Shown: positions 31,013-39,994 of the stretch, one piece after another
How the letters are laid out: each line of letters opens with the position of its first letter
Position numbering within the stretch: the stretch's first letter is position 1
DNA from: Pseudonocardia autotrophica
GTDB taxonomy: Bacteria > Actinomycetota > Actinomycetes > Mycobacteriales > Pseudonocardiaceae
NCBI RefSeq assembly: GCF_003945385.1
Contig: NZ_AP018920.1
Location: 5,828,001 to 5,892,000, forward strand
Length of the DNA stretch: 64,000 nt
Direction of reading: 5' to 3'
Program-made: the position numbers and the translations under genes
Notes under the pieces: model-generated
Seen by the model: the letters and a program-made list of their open reading frames with translations, nothing else
Told to the model about the DNA's origin: nothing
Databases searched by the model: none

Positions 31013-32266
31013 TCATTCTCGACCGCCTCGCACCTCCCGCAGCTGCTTGCCGCCGAGCGCGTTCGAACCCGATCCGGCGGTCGGGCGACGCCAGTTGGTG
31101 AACCACCGGAGCAGATACTCAGCCGGGCCGTAGCGATGCCTCCCGAGCCACCAGTCGCTGACGACGACGAGTCCGGCGAACACACCGAATGCCGTCAGCA
31201 GCAGAACCGGCGGTGAGACTCGACCGGCGAGTCCGAATCCGATCCCGGTGAACAGCACGAACCCGACCACCGACTGCGCCAGGTAGTTGGTCAGCGCGAT
31301 ACGTCCGACCGGTGCGAGGACGTTCCGGAGCCGGGAGAGCCGACCCCGGTGCATCAGTTGCACCAGGGCGGCGACGTAGGCAGCGGTCAGGAACGGTGCG
31401 GTCACCACACCGACGGCGACCGCGCCGGTGTTGGTGTCGGCTCCGAGCAACGCGTAGACGACGCCGCCGCCGATACCCACCGGGAAACCGACGATCTGGA
31501 TCCACCGCAGGAGTCGGGGACGGCTCGGCAGCGCCGAGAACAGACGCCGACGGGCGGCGAGCATCCCCAGGAGGAACATCGCGAGAGCTGTCGGACCTTG
31601 GAGGGAAACGGCCTGGAGAACCAGAAGACCGAGCCCGTCGATGTGCTGCCGCACGATGTCGACGGGTCCGCCGAGCATCAACTGCGTCTGCCCGGCGGCG
31701 TTCGTGAGCGCTTCTCCATGCGTGGGCATGAAGGTCGCGCGGTCGATGAAGACCGCGCTGACGACGAGGGAGACCACGACGAACGCATAGATCGCAACGG
31801 CCGTGCGGAGCGCCACGACGTCACGCACACGATGCATCGCCAGCAGGATCAGACAGACGACCGCGTACGTCGTCAGGACATCGCCGCCGTAGAGAAGCAC
31901 GATGTGCGCGACTCCGATGAGGAACAGGCCGAGAGTTCTCCGGAGCATGCGCGGCACGAAGGCCTGGGAGGCTCGCCGTGCGGCCTCCGCCTGGAGCACG
32001 AAGCTGTAGCCGAAGAGGAAGGAGAACAGCAGGTAGAACTTCATCGAGAACAGGGCAGCGACCGCGAAGCGGGCGGCGTCGTCGAGCGGCGAGGCGAACG
32101 AGGGGTCGTCGACCAGATTCCCCGGGTAGGCCGAGGCCATGAAGGTGATGTTGACGACGAAGATGCCCAGGAGGGCGAACCCGCGCAGGGCATCCACGTC
32201 GTGCACTCGTCCGTCCGATCCGACGGACGACCTGGGCCGAGAGTGGTGAGATGAGGACACGCCCAT
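31013..32266 (-). CDS. DUF418 family multi-pass membrane protein
   Basis: A 417-residue integral membrane protein of the DUF418/YeiB type. The N-terminus reads VDALRGFALLGIFVVNI, as in this family. About ten hydrophobic segments follow, including FYLLFSFLFGYSF, and the C-terminus has the family-like GPAEYLLRWFTNWRRP. The biochemical role is not established. ATG 32266 has no ribosome-binding site, and a TATAGT-like -10 lies about 15 bases upstream, so the transcript leader may be very short. The gene is divergent from the TetR regulator at 32365, with 98 bases between the starts. This arrangement commonly means the regulator represses its neighbour (inference). Confidence 0.85.
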   Translation of the reverse strand: MGVSSSHHSRPRSSVGSDGRVHDVDALRGFALLGIFVVNITFMASAYPGNLVDDPSFASPLDDAARFAVAALFSMKFYLLFSFLFGYSFVLQAEAARRASQAFVPRMLRRTLGLFLIGVAHIVLLYGGDVLTTYAVVCLILLAMHRVRDVVALRTAVAIYAFVVVSLVVSAVFIDRATFMPTHGEALTNAAGQTQLMLGGPVDIVRQHIDGLGLLVLQAVSLQGPTALAMFLLGMLAARRRLFSALPSRPRLLRWIQIVGFPVGIGGGVVYALLGADTNTGAVAVGVVTAPFLTAAYVAALVQLMHRGRLSRLRNVLAPVGRIALTNYLAQSVVGFVLFTGIGFGLAGRVSPPVLLLTAFGVFAGLVVVSDWWLGRHRYGPAEYLLRWFTNWRRPTAGSGSNALGGKQLREVRGGRE

Positions 32267-32364
32267 AGTTTAACAACGAAACTATATAGAGTAAACTTAG
32301 TTACCTCGGTAACCTGACTCCGCCCGAGCGCACTGGGTCGCCGAGCATCCACCGGAACGAGAGC
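32267..32364. promoter_or_regulatory. AT-rich divergent promoter/operator between DUF418 and TetR genes
   Basis: The AT-rich segment (about 32267-32315) stands out in this genome. It contains AGTTTA (32267-32272) inverted against TAAACT (32292-32297), a ctatatag core, and a perfect palindrome GTTACC-TC-GGTAAC (32300-32313). Either inverted repeat could be the TetR operator. Confidence 0.6.
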
Positions 32365-33120
32365 ATGAACAACGACGCCATACCTGATCTCGTTCGTCGG
32401 CAGTGGCGACTCCCGACGAGTCCGACCCGACTGGGACGCAAGCCGACGTTGGACCTCGAGACGGTGATCACGGCGGCCGTCCGACTGGCGGACGGCGACG
32501 GACTGGAAGCCGCGACGCTCCCGAAGGTCTCCGACGAGCTCGGAGTGACAGCCATGTCGCTGTACCGCCACATCGGCTCCAAGGAGGACCTGCTCCAGCT
32601 GATGCTGGACGCGGCGAGCGAGCCGCCCAGCACTGCGGTGCCGGCCACCGGATGGCGCCAAGGGGTGCGGCGGTGGGCACTCGACCTGTGGGAGCTGTAC
32701 CGACGCAGGCCGTGGATTCCTCACATACCTCTGCACCGAGCACCGTCGGGCCCGAACCAGATCGCCTGGCTCGAGCGCGGCCTCGAGCCACTGGCATCCA
32801 CCCGCCTCACATGGGGTGAGAAGATCCAGGCGATCACGCTGCTGAGCGGCTTCGTGCGCCAGTCCAGCCTGCTTGCTCAGGACCTCCACGACGGTCGGCC
32901 CGCGGACCAGGCGCAGGCTCAGGCCGAGCACGAGTACGCGCTCGCGCTGAGTCGGCTCGTCACCGCGGAGCGCTTCCCGAACGTGGCGGCGATGTTCTCG
33001 TCGGACGTCTTCGCCGACTCCGACGAGCCCACCCACGTCACGGTGGACGACGACTTCACCGCCGGACTCGAGCTCGTGCTCGACGGGCTACGGGTACGAA
33101 TCGGAGAAGGCGATCCGTGA
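32365..33120 (+). CDS. TetR/AcrR family transcriptional regulator
   Basis: A 251-residue regulator. The N-terminal helix-turn-helix occupies about residues 25-75 (LGRKPTLDLETVITAAVRLA; then LGVTAMSLYRHIGSKEDLL), the classic TetR recognition-helix pattern. A C-terminal ligand/dimer domain with Trp-rich helices (WALDLWELYRRRPWI) follows. The ATG at 32365 is preceded by GGAACGAG. It is transcribed away from the DUF418 gene, and the shared region holds palindromes that could be its operators, so autoregulation plus control of DUF418 is likely. The ligand is unknown. Confidence 0.88.
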   Translation: MNNDAIPDLVRRQWRLPTSPTRLGRKPTLDLETVITAAVRLADGDGLEAATLPKVSDELGVTAMSLYRHIGSKEDLLQLMLDAASEPPSTAVPATGWRQGVRRWALDLWELYRRRPWIPHIPLHRAPSGPNQIAWLERGLEPLASTRLTWGEKIQAITLLSGFVRQSSLLAQDLHDGRPADQAQAQAEHEYALALSRLVTAERFPNVAAMFSSDVFADSDEPTHVTVDDDFTAGLELVLDGLRVRIGEGDP

Positions 33121-33321
33121 AGAGGTCGCTGCACACATCGTCACGTGCCGACGTCGTGTTCGCCGTGCTCCGCGCCGGACGATCGCGCCCGGCACTCCGC
33201 GGCCGGCCACGGGCCGGCGAGCCCCGGGCAGAGCGGAAACGCCCGGTCCGCGCCAGAGGTTCCTCTCACCCACCCCCGGCGCGACGCCCCACAGGCGTGC
33301 GGTAACGTTCCAGTCGTTGTC

Positions 33322-33393
33322 GCCCCCGTAGCTCAGGGGATAGAGCACCGCCCTCCGGAGGCGGGAGCGCAGGTTCGAATCCTGCCGGGGGCA
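33322..33393 (+). tRNA. tRNA-Arg (anticodon CCG)
   Basis: A full cloverleaf can be read: acceptor GCCCCCG pairs with CGGGGGC, D-arm GCTC/GAGC, anticodon stem CCGCC/GGCGG with loop CTCCGGA (anticodon CCG, reading CGG codons), T-arm GCAGG-TTCGAAT-CCTGC, discriminator A. CCA is not encoded. A strong terminator follows 27 bases later. Confidence 0.96.
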
Positions 33394-33420
33394 CACAGTG
33401 ATGTCTCGGCACATCGCCAT

Positions 33421-33454
33421 AGGGCCGAACCCAAGGGTTCGGCCCTTTTTCTTT
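33421..33454 (+). terminator. Rho-independent terminator of tRNA-Arg
   Basis: A perfect 12-bp stem AGGGCCGAACCC / GGGTTCGGCCCT around AA is followed by TTTTCTTT. This is a textbook intrinsic terminator. Confidence 0.93.
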
Positions 33455-33907
33455 GCCCCGCGAGCGGCGGGTTGGTAGCCGCGGGTGGGGTCATCGCCGA
33501 CCCGCCCGGCGGCAGGTGCGGTTCCGGCTCCCCGTCCGGCACCACGTCAGCGACGATTGCGGCCGGCCGCGGCCCGGTCGGGAGCCCGCAGCATCGACTT
33601 CGGTGAACGCGCTGCCGTCACCGGCCCACATTCGGCCGCAGCGACCCGGTCACACTGCTGGGCACGGGAGCACCCCGACAGCGGCGACCGCCCCGAAATG
33701 CTTCCGCACTGCGATCGGCATCGCCCTTCACCGGTCGCCATCCAACGTCGCCCGACCCGCGGGTCACTGGGTGGGACTGTCCCCAGAGCCACTTACCGTC
33801 GCGGCCGGCCGCGACTGAGACGCCTGGAGCCCACGAGGACCGACAGTCCTCCTTCGGGGCGGACACCCGCTCGGTGACCATGAGAGCGGGGCCGCCGGAT
33901 GCCATGC
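33455..33907. other. Gene-free stretch after tRNA-Arg
   Basis: About 450 bases with only short, non-protein-like frames. It lies between the tRNA terminator and an ABC-exporter remnant and looks like eroded sequence. No attachment-site direct repeat of the tRNA 3' end was seen. Confidence 0.45.
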
Positions 33908-34491
33908 CTACGTCCCGCTTTCCGGGTTCGTGTAGGCACGGGCCTGTAGATCGAACAGTTCGGCACAGTTGCCCGGATCGGCCATGCGCTCGTCGTGGGT
34001 GCCGCGTTCGGTGACACGCCCATCATGCAGGACGAGGTTCGCGGTGACCCCGAGGCGTCGGACCCGTGAGCTGGTCTTGAAGAACGACGCGTACTGGATC
34101 TTCGCCGAGCGGATCGTGGCCCATCCCTGCGGTATCGCGGAGAACAGCACTACCGGAGCCAGCAGCGGTTGCAGGACCGCCGCGGTGACGACCGCGGCCG
34201 CCATCGACACCAACGAGGCGAGCAGGTCCCGGCGACGGTGGTGGCCATGCGCAGATGCGACAGGCCCATGCTCGTGGCGCGCTGGGTGAGCTCGACGAAG
34301 TCGGCGTCGTCGAACGAAACCAGGTCCACCTCGATCACCGCGGCGTACAGGTCGTCCTGCGCGCGCATCTCCACCCGCGGGGCCGGGGTGGACTGCACGA
34401 GCCCGGTCGCGGCGTCGCGCAACCCACCCGAGCCCGAGTCATTGTCCAGCATCGACAGAGACCAGGTCAGGTCACACTCCGCGCCCGACAC
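33908..34491 (-). pseudogene. Remnant of an ABC exporter (membrane domain + C-terminal tip of ATPase)
   Basis: Minus-strand pieces of a fused ABC exporter. The first (to about 34250) carries a transmembrane-domain segment (DDLYAAVIEVDLVSFDDADF, then ELTQRATSMGLSHLR). After a frame change at about 34213-34250 the next piece gives a membrane helix pair (AAAVVTAAVLQPLLAPVVLF) and SSRVRRLGVTANL. This joins directly to VLHDGRVTERGTHDERMA, the extreme C-terminus of an ABC ATPase. The Walker A, signature and Walker B region, several hundred residues, is therefore deleted, and the N-terminus is also missing. It cannot be functional. Confidence 0.8.
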
Positions 34492-34532
34492 GATCGGCTC
34501 CTCACCTGTGGGAACAGAGCGAGGAGCCGATC
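34492..34532. repeat. Perfect 12-bp inverted repeat
   Basis: GATCGGCTCCTC (34492-34503) is inverted against GAGGAGCCGATC (34521-34532) with a 17-base spacer, just beyond the exporter remnant and 84 bases downstream of the catabolic operon's last stop. It could act as a transcription terminator for that operon, although no T-run follows on the minus strand. Confidence 0.6.
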
Positions 34533-34615
34533 TTGTTGAGCCCCGACCTCACCGCGAGTACATGGTCGACGACGAGTGTCCACCCCGAACACGCGCCGAA
34601 GCTCGACGCCAAGGC

Positions 34616-36976
34616 CTACTCACTCGGCCGCCAGCGGACGTGGGCAGACTGTCGCTCCCCACCGCGCAGCAGCGACAGACGCGGGGCGACCTTGTCCGTG
34701 CGCGCGGTGGGCGGCTTGCGCCGCCCGGCCCGGAACTGTGCGGGCCAGGTCGCCCCCGCGCCGCGGTAGTCCTGCTCGACGGCGGCGTGCAGCGTCCACT
34801 GGGGGTCGTAGAGGTGGGGACGACCGAGCGCGCAGAGATCGGCGCGGCCGGCGAGCAGGATCGAGTTGACGTCGTCGTGCGAGGAGATGGCCCCGACGGC
34901 GATGACCTTTGCCCCGGCCGGGCCCGCGACGGTCTGCCGGATCCGGTCGGCGAACGGGGTCTGGTAGGAGCGGCCGAAGGCGGGCGTCTCCTCCTTGACC
35001 ACCTGCCCGGTCGAGACGTCGACGGCCGCGGCGCCGTGCTCGACGAAGGCCCGGGCGATGTCCACGGCGTCGTGCTCGGTGTTCCCGTCGGGCGCCCAGT
35101 CGGTGGCGGAGATCCGGACGGTCACCGGGACGGTGTCCGGCACGGCGGCACGCACGGCGTCGAACACCTCCAGCGGGAACCGCAGCCGGTTCGCCGTGGA
35201 TCCGCCGTACTCGTCGGTGCGCACGTTCGCGAGCGGGGACAGGAAGGAGGACAGCAGGTAGCCGTGCGCGGCGTGGACCTCGACGAGATCGAACCCCGCC
35301 TCGACCCCGCGCCGGGCGGCGGCCACGAAGTCCGCCACGACGGCGGTCATTCCCGCCCGATCGATCTCCCGGGGCCGGTGGCACCCCTCGCCGTACGGCA
35401 GTGCGGAGGGGGCGAGCACCTCCCAGTTGTCCTCGACGAGAGGCTGGTCGATGCCCTCCCACATCAGCCGGGTGGAGCCCTTGCGCCCCGAGTGGCCCAG
35501 CTGCAGCCCGATCTTCGCGGGCGTCCGCTCGTGCACGAAGTCGGTGACCCGGCGGTAGGCGTCGCGCTGCTCGTCGTTCCACAACCCGGTGCAGCCCGGG
35601 GTGATCCGGCCCTGCGGCGACACGCAGACCATCTCGGTCATCACCAGGCCCGCGCCACCCAGCGCCTTCGAGCCGAGGTGGACGAGGTGGAAGTCGTTCG
35701 GCACGCCGTCGACCGCGGAGTACATGTCCATCGGCGACACCACGACCCGGTTGGGCAGGCGCAGCGGACCGATCTCGACCGGCTGGAACATCGGCGGGGC
35801 ATCCCGCTCGGTACCGGAACGGGCGGCGAAGTCCTCCTCGACCCGACCGGCGAAGTCCGGGTCGCGTTCGCGCAGCCCTTCAGCGGTGATCCGGCGGGAC
35901 CGGGTCAGCAGGTTGAAGCAGAACTGCAGTGGCTCCTGGTCGGCGTACATGCCGATGTTCTCGAACCACTCCAGCGAGGCCTGCGCGGCGCGCTGGGTCG
36001 ACTCGACGACCGGCTTGCGCTCGGCCTCGTACGCCGTGAGCGCCTCGGGCACCGACGGCTGTTCGTGCAGGCAGGCGGCCAGCGCCAGGGCGTCCTCCAT
36101 GGCCAGCTTGGTGCCGGAGCCGATGGAGAAGTGCGCGGTGTGCGCGGCGTCGCCGAGCAGCACGACGTTCTCGTGGGACCAGGTCTCGTTGCGGACCGTC
36201 GTGAAGCCGAGCCACTTCGAGTTGTTGGTCTGCACCTCGTGGCCGCGCAACTCGTCGGCGAAGATCTCGCGGATCCGGTCGACCGCGGCCTCGTCGGAGG
36301 CACCGGGCGGGAACACCTGGCCCTCGGTGGCGTCGAACCCGGCCCGCCGCCACACGTCCTCGTGCATCTCCACGATGAAGGTGGAGCCGTGCTCGGAGTA
36401 GGGGTAGCCGTGGATCTGCATGGTCCCCCACTCCGTCTGCTTGACGAAGAACTGGAAGGCCTCGAAGACCAGGTCGGTTCCCAGCCAGATGTACTTGTTG
36501 CAGCGGTGATCCAGCGACGGCCGGAAGCTGTCGGCGAACTTGGTGCGGACCCGGGAGTTCAGCCCGTCGGCCGCCACGACGAGGTCGTGGGTGGCGCGCA
36601 GCTCGTCCACATCGGGTGCCTCGGTCTCGTAGTGGACGGTCACGCCGACCTCGGCGACCCGGCGCTGGAGCAGCCGCAGCAGGTCCTTGCGTCCCATCGC
36701 GGCGAAGCCCTGGCCCCCGACGGTGAAGGAGCGGCCGCCGACCTCGATGTCGATGTCGGTCCACCGGGCGAACCGGCGTGACATCTCCTCGTGCACCGTG
36801 GCGTCGGCGTTCTCGATGCCGCCCAGCGTCTCGTCGGAGAACACGACACCGAAGCCGAAGGTGTCATCGGGGGCGTTGCGCTCCCACACCGTGATCTCGT
36901 GGCTCGGGTCGAGCTGCTTGGTCAGGACGGCGAGGTAGAGCCCTCCCGGACCCCCGCCGACGATCGCGATCCTCAC
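34616..36976 (-). CDS. Fused FAD monooxygenase / Old-Yellow-Enzyme reductase acting on an aryl-CoA
   Basis: A 786-residue two-domain flavoenzyme. The N-terminal half is a class A FAD monooxygenase: GGGPGG dinucleotide fold at about 7-12, GRKDLLRLL segment, and GDAAHTAHFSIGSG near 273. The C-terminal half (about 395-760) is an NADH:flavin oxidoreductase of the Old Yellow Enzyme type, with NRVVVSPMDMYS, HSGRKG and HAAHGYLLSSFLSP near 570. This exact fusion is the family of 2-aminobenzoyl-CoA monooxygenase/reductase and proteins annotated as bifunctional salicylyl-CoA 5-hydroxylase/oxidoreductase. The ring of a CoA-bound aromatic acid is hydroxylated and, in the 2-aminobenzoyl-CoA case, also reduced. 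The GTG start overlaps the ligase stop (GTGA) with AGGAG upstream, showing translational coupling. Exact substrate (anthraniloyl- or salicylyl-CoA) is not settled by sequence alone. Confidence 0.85.
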   Translation of the reverse strand: MRIAIVGGGPGGLYLAVLTKQLDPSHEITVWERNAPDDTFGFGVVFSDETLGGIENADATVHEEMSRRFARWTDIDIEVGGRSFTVGGQGFAAMGRKDLLRLLQRRVAEVGVTVHYETEAPDVDELRATHDLVVAADGLNSRVRTKFADSFRPSLDHRCNKYIWLGTDLVFEAFQFFVKQTEWGTMQIHGYPYSEHGSTFIVEMHEDVWRRAGFDATEGQVFPPGASDEAAVDRIREIFADELRGHEVQTNNSKWLGFTTVRNETWSHENVVLLGDAAHTAHFSIGSGTKLAMEDALALAACLHEQPSVPEALTAYEAERKPVVESTQRAAQASLEWFENIGMYADQEPLQFCFNLLTRSRRITAEGLRERDPDFAGRVEEDFAARSGTERDAPPMFQPVEIGPLRLPNRVVVSPMDMYSAVDGVPNDFHLVHLGSKALGGAGLVMTEMVCVSPQGRITPGCTGLWNDEQRDAYRRVTDFVHERTPAKIGLQLGHSGRKGSTRLMWEGIDQPLVEDNWEVLAPSALPYGEGCHRPREIDRAGMTAVVADFVAAARRGVEAGFDLVEVHAAHGYLLSSFLSPLANVRTDEYGGSTANRLRFPLEVFDAVRAAVPDTVPVTVRISATDWAPDGNTEHDAVDIARAFVEHGAAAVDVSTGQVVKEETPAFGRSYQTPFADRIRQTVAGPAGAKVIAVGAISSHDDVNSILLAGRADLCALGRPHLYDPQWTLHAAVEQDYRGAGATWPAQFRAGRRKPPTARTDKVAPRLSLLRGGERQSAHVRWRPSE

Positions 36977-38607
36977 GCGATCTCCTCTCGGTCTGCGGTG
37001 CTCCCTGCTGTGACGTGCTCGCGGAGCACGAAGTGCTGGATCTTCCCGCTGGGGTTGCGCGGCAGGGATTCGCGGAACCGCACGCTGCGGGGGTACTTGT
37101 AGGGAGCCAGCTGCTGCTTCACGTGATCCTGGATCTCCCGGGCCTTCTCCGGGGTTCCGTCGAGCCCGTCCCGCAGGACGACGAAGGCCGAGACGATGGC
37201 ACCACGCTCGGGACTCGGCTCGGCGACGACGGCCGACTCCACGACGTCGGGATGGCTGTCGATGGCGGCCTCGACCTCGGGGCCGCCGATGTTGTATCCC
37301 GAGGAGACGATCATGTTGTCGGTCCGGGATCGGTAGTGGAAGTAGCCGTCGGCGTCCTGGACGAAGGTGTCGCCGGTGACGTTCCAACCGTTCTGGACGT
37401 AGTGGCGCTGGCGGTCGTCATCGAGGTAGCGACAACCGACCGGGCCGATCACGGCCAGCCTGCCTTCGGCCCCCGCCGGCAGCTCCTCGCCGTCCGGCCC
37501 GAGGATCGTGGCGCGGTAACCGGGCACCGCCCGGCCGGTCGCCCCGGGACGGGTGTCCGCCTCGGGCGCGGACACGAAGATGTGCAGGAGCTCCGTGGCG
37601 CCGATCCCGTCGACGATCCGCAGGCCCAGCTCGTCACGAACCTGCTCCCAGACCGCCTGCGGAATGTGTTCCCCCGCGCTGACGGCGGCCCGCAGGCCCG
37701 CGAGCCGCCCGATCTCTCCCGCCTTCAGGATCTGCCGGTAGGCGGTGGGGGCGGTGGCCAGCACGGACACCCCGTGCTGCTCGATCAGGTCGGCGAGCCG
37801 GGTCGGGGTCGCCGACTCGGTGAGGAACATGCAGGCGCCCGCACGCAGCGGGAACACCACGAGCATGCCCAGTCCGAAGGTGAAGGCGAACGGCGCGGTG
37901 CACGCCACGAGATCGTCGGGGCGGAGCCCGAGGACGCCGCGCCCGAAGGTGGCGTCGATGGCGAGCAGGTCGCGGTGGAAGTGCGCGCACAACTTCGGCA
38001 CCCCGGTCGATCCCGACGTCGGGGCGAGCAGCACGACGTCGTCGGCCGCGGTGTCGACGGCGCGGAACTCACCCGGCCGTGCGGTGCATCGCACGGTCAG
38101 GTCAACGGTGGTGGCGCCACCGACCGGTACCACCGACACGCCGAGGCCCTCGACCTCGTCGAGGAAGCGGTGGTCGACCAGCGCGAGCGAGATCCGGGCC
38201 TTGTCGAGGATCGGCGCGACCTCTCGCGCCCGTAGGGCGGCCATCGTCGTGACGACCACGCCGCCCGCGAGGACGACCCCCAGCCAGGCTGCGACGGCCC
38301 ACGGGGTGTTCGGGGACCGCAGCAGCACCCGGTTGCCCGGGACCAGGCCGAGATCGGTCGTGAGCACCTCGGCGACCTGATGTGCCCGCTTCCGCAGGTC
38401 GCCGTAGGACCATGTCTCCCCGGCGGGGGTGCGGATCGCCGGTCGCTCCGCTCCGTGGACCGCGATCGCGTCGTCGAGCAGGGCGGCGGCCGCGTTCAAC
38501 CGCTCCGGGAAGCGCAGCTCCGGGGTGGTGAACTCGACCGTCGGCCACAGCTCCGGCGGCGGAAGATGGTCGCGGGCGAACGTGTCGAGGTGTGCGGTCG
38601 GCTGCAC
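36973..38607 (-). CDS. Aryl-CoA ligase (benzoate/2-aminobenzoate-CoA ligase type)
   Basis: A 544-residue ANL-superfamily adenylating enzyme that makes an acyl-AMP and then the CoA thioester of an aromatic acid. The P-loop motif TSGSTGVPK is near residue 193. The A5-like GIGATELLH, A7-like TGDTF, A8-like YNIGGPEVE near 440 and the C-terminal catalytic lysine motif NPSGKIQHF near 518 are all present. The start is GTG 38607 (VQPTAHLDTF) behind AAGGA; the much longer open frame upstream overlaps the thioesterase gene and is not real. Its stop overlaps the start of the fused oxygenase, which would act on its CoA product. The best guess for the acid is anthranilate or salicylate. Confidence 0.85.
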   Translation of the reverse strand: MQPTAHLDTFARDHLPPPELWPTVEFTTPELRFPERLNAAAALLDDAIAVHGAERPAIRTPAGETWSYGDLRKRAHQVAEVLTTDLGLVPGNRVLLRSPNTPWAVAAWLGVVLAGGVVVTTMAALRAREVAPILDKARISLALVDHRFLDEVEGLGVSVVPVGGATTVDLTVRCTARPGEFRAVDTAADDVVLLAPTSGSTGVPKLCAHFHRDLLAIDATFGRGVLGLRPDDLVACTAPFAFTFGLGMLVVFPLRAGACMFLTESATPTRLADLIEQHGVSVLATAPTAYRQILKAGEIGRLAGLRAAVSAGEHIPQAVWEQVRDELGLRIVDGIGATELLHIFVSAPEADTRPGATGRAVPGYRATILGPDGEELPAGAEGRLAVIGPVGCRYLDDDRQRHYVQNGWNVTGDTFVQDADGYFHYRSRTDNMIVSSGYNIGGPEVEAAIDSHPDVVESAVVAEPSPERGAIVSAFVVLRDGLDGTPEKAREIQDHVKQQLAPYKYPRSVRFRESLPRNPSGKIQHFVLREHVTAGSTADREEIA

Positions 38608-38636
38608 GGTGGGTCCTTCCACGGGACGGGGGCGCG

Positions 38637-39560
38637 TCAGGACGCCCGGATCATGCCTTCCTGGGCGACGGTCGCGAGGTGCGCGCCGTCGCGGGTGAAG
38701 AACCGGCCGTGGCCCAGACCCCGGCCGCCGTGCACGTGCCCGGCCTCCTGCGCGTAGAGCAGCCACCCGTCGAGCACCCCCGGGTCGGGGACCCGGTGCA
38801 GCCACATCGCGTGGTCCAGGCTGGCGGTCACGACTCCGGGCCGGGCCCATGGCAGGCCCAGCACGCGCAGCAGCGGCTCCAGGATCGTGTAGTCGCACAG
38901 GTAGGTCAGCGCGGCGAGGTCGCGCTGGGCAGGCGACAGACCCTCGACCGGGCGGAGCGCGTCGAACGGCCGGACCCAGACGGCCTGGTGCGATGCCCGG
39001 CCCCCGTCGACCTCCAGGTAGACCGGGCCGGGGACGTGGCGCATGTCCACCCCGCGACCGCCGCTCCAGTAGGCCCGCGACTCGTCGGTCATGGTGCCGC
39101 CCGCGCGGCCGGCGAGGTACTCGGCGGCGGTCGGGAGGGTCTCCGGCCCGACGACCTCGGGGGCGGTCGCCGCGAACGAGGCGCCCTCCTCCCCCGCGGC
39201 GAACGACAGCAGGCCGACGAGGATGGGCTTGCCGTTCTGGAAGGCACGGACCTGACGGCTGGCGTAGCCACGCCCGTCGCGCAGCAGCTCCACCTCGTAG
39301 CGGACCTCGGCACCGATGTCGGCGGGCCGCAGGAACGACGAGTGCATCGACTGCAGCGACTTGCCGCCGGGCCCGTCGGGGACCGTGCGCATCGCCGCGG
39401 CGGCCGCCGCGGCGACCAGGTCGCCGCCGTAGGCCTTGGGCCACGGACACGGTCCCGTGACGGCGGTGTAGGCCACGTCGAGGTGCTCGGCCGCGGCCTC
39501 GGTGAGGGTCAGCGCCGAGGTGAGCACCTCGGAGGTCGGGGTCCTGACCGTGGCGCTCAC
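38637..39560 (-). CDS. TesB-like acyl-CoA thioesterase
   Basis: A 307-residue double-hotdog thioesterase of the TesB/acyl-CoA thioesterase II family, which hydrolyses acyl-CoA to free acid and CoA. It shows the first hotdog (WPKAYGGDLVAAA; then MHSSFLRPADIGAEV) and the second (SLDHAMWLHR, with the likely catalytic Asp, and GHGRFFTRDGAHLATVAQEG). The start is GTG 39560, overlapping the cupin stop (GTGA). The gap to the ligase start is 29 bases. In an aryl-CoA pathway it may release CoA from dead-end or later intermediates (inference). Confidence 0.83.
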   Translation of the reverse strand: MSATVRTPTSEVLTSALTLTEAAAEHLDVAYTAVTGPCPWPKAYGGDLVAAAAAAAMRTVPDGPGGKSLQSMHSSFLRPADIGAEVRYEVELLRDGRGYASRQVRAFQNGKPILVGLLSFAAGEEGASFAATAPEVVGPETLPTAAEYLAGRAGGTMTDESRAYWSGGRGVDMRHVPGPVYLEVDGGRASHQAVWVRPFDALRPVEGLSPAQRDLAALTYLCDYTILEPLLRVLGLPWARPGVVTASLDHAMWLHRVPDPGVLDGWLLYAQEAGHVHGGRGLGHGRFFTRDGAHLATVAQEGMIRAS

Positions 39561-39994
39561 GAGCGCCGGTACCCGGCGAGGGTGGAGTCCTCCACCTCGG
39601 GCAGGTTGATGACGATGTTGTCCGGTGTCCGGCAGGTCAGCCACACCAGCTCCTCGGTGGTGGACATGTTGCCCTCCACGTGCGGCATGAACGGCGGCAC
39701 GAACACGAAGTCACCCTCGGTCATGTCGACGTACTCGCCGTAGCCCTCCCCGAACCAGATCCGCCCGTGGCCGCGCAGCACGTAGCCGCCGGTCTCGGCC
39801 TCGCCGTGGTGATGGGGAAGTGACCGGTAGCCCGGCTCGTTGCTGACCTGCCCGAACCAGATCCGGGTGGCAGGCGTGTGCTGAGGCGAGACCCCGGAGA
39901 TGCGCACGGCCCCTCCGGACTGCCCGGTGTCGCCGTGTTCCTCGCCGCGGCGGGTGACCACGGGCACGGCGGTGGTGTCGAGCTCGACGCTCAT
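39557..39994 (-). CDS. Single-domain cupin protein of the aryl-CoA operon
   Basis: A 145-residue single cupin. The first cupin motif reads LPHHHGEAETGGYVLRGHG, with the His/Glu metal ligands in place, and the second reads GDFVFVPPFMPHVEGN. It is far shorter than bicupin gentisate dioxygenases (about 350 residues), so a ring-cleavage role is not assumed; an accessory hydrolase/isomerase or metal-binding role is possible. ATG 39994 has an ideal AGGAGG site. It is the first gene of the coupled operon, and its promoter faces the divergent RidA gene. Confidence 0.78.
   Translation of the reverse strand: MSVELDTTAVPVVTRRGEEHGDTGQSGGAVRISGVSPQHTPATRIWFGQVSNEPGYRSLPHHHGEAETGGYVLRGHGRIWFGEGYGEYVDMTEGDFVFVPPFMPHVEGNMSTTEELVWLTCRTPDNIVINLPEVEDSTLAGYRRS

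Noticed and set aside
36973..39450. 825-codon version of the aryl-CoA ligase
   Set aside because: The extra 280 codons overlap the thioesterase in another frame; GTG 38607 has a ribosome site and fits family length.
39557..39994. Cupin as gentisate 1,2-dioxygenase
   Set aside because: At 145 residues with one cupin domain it is too short for the bicupin dioxygenases.
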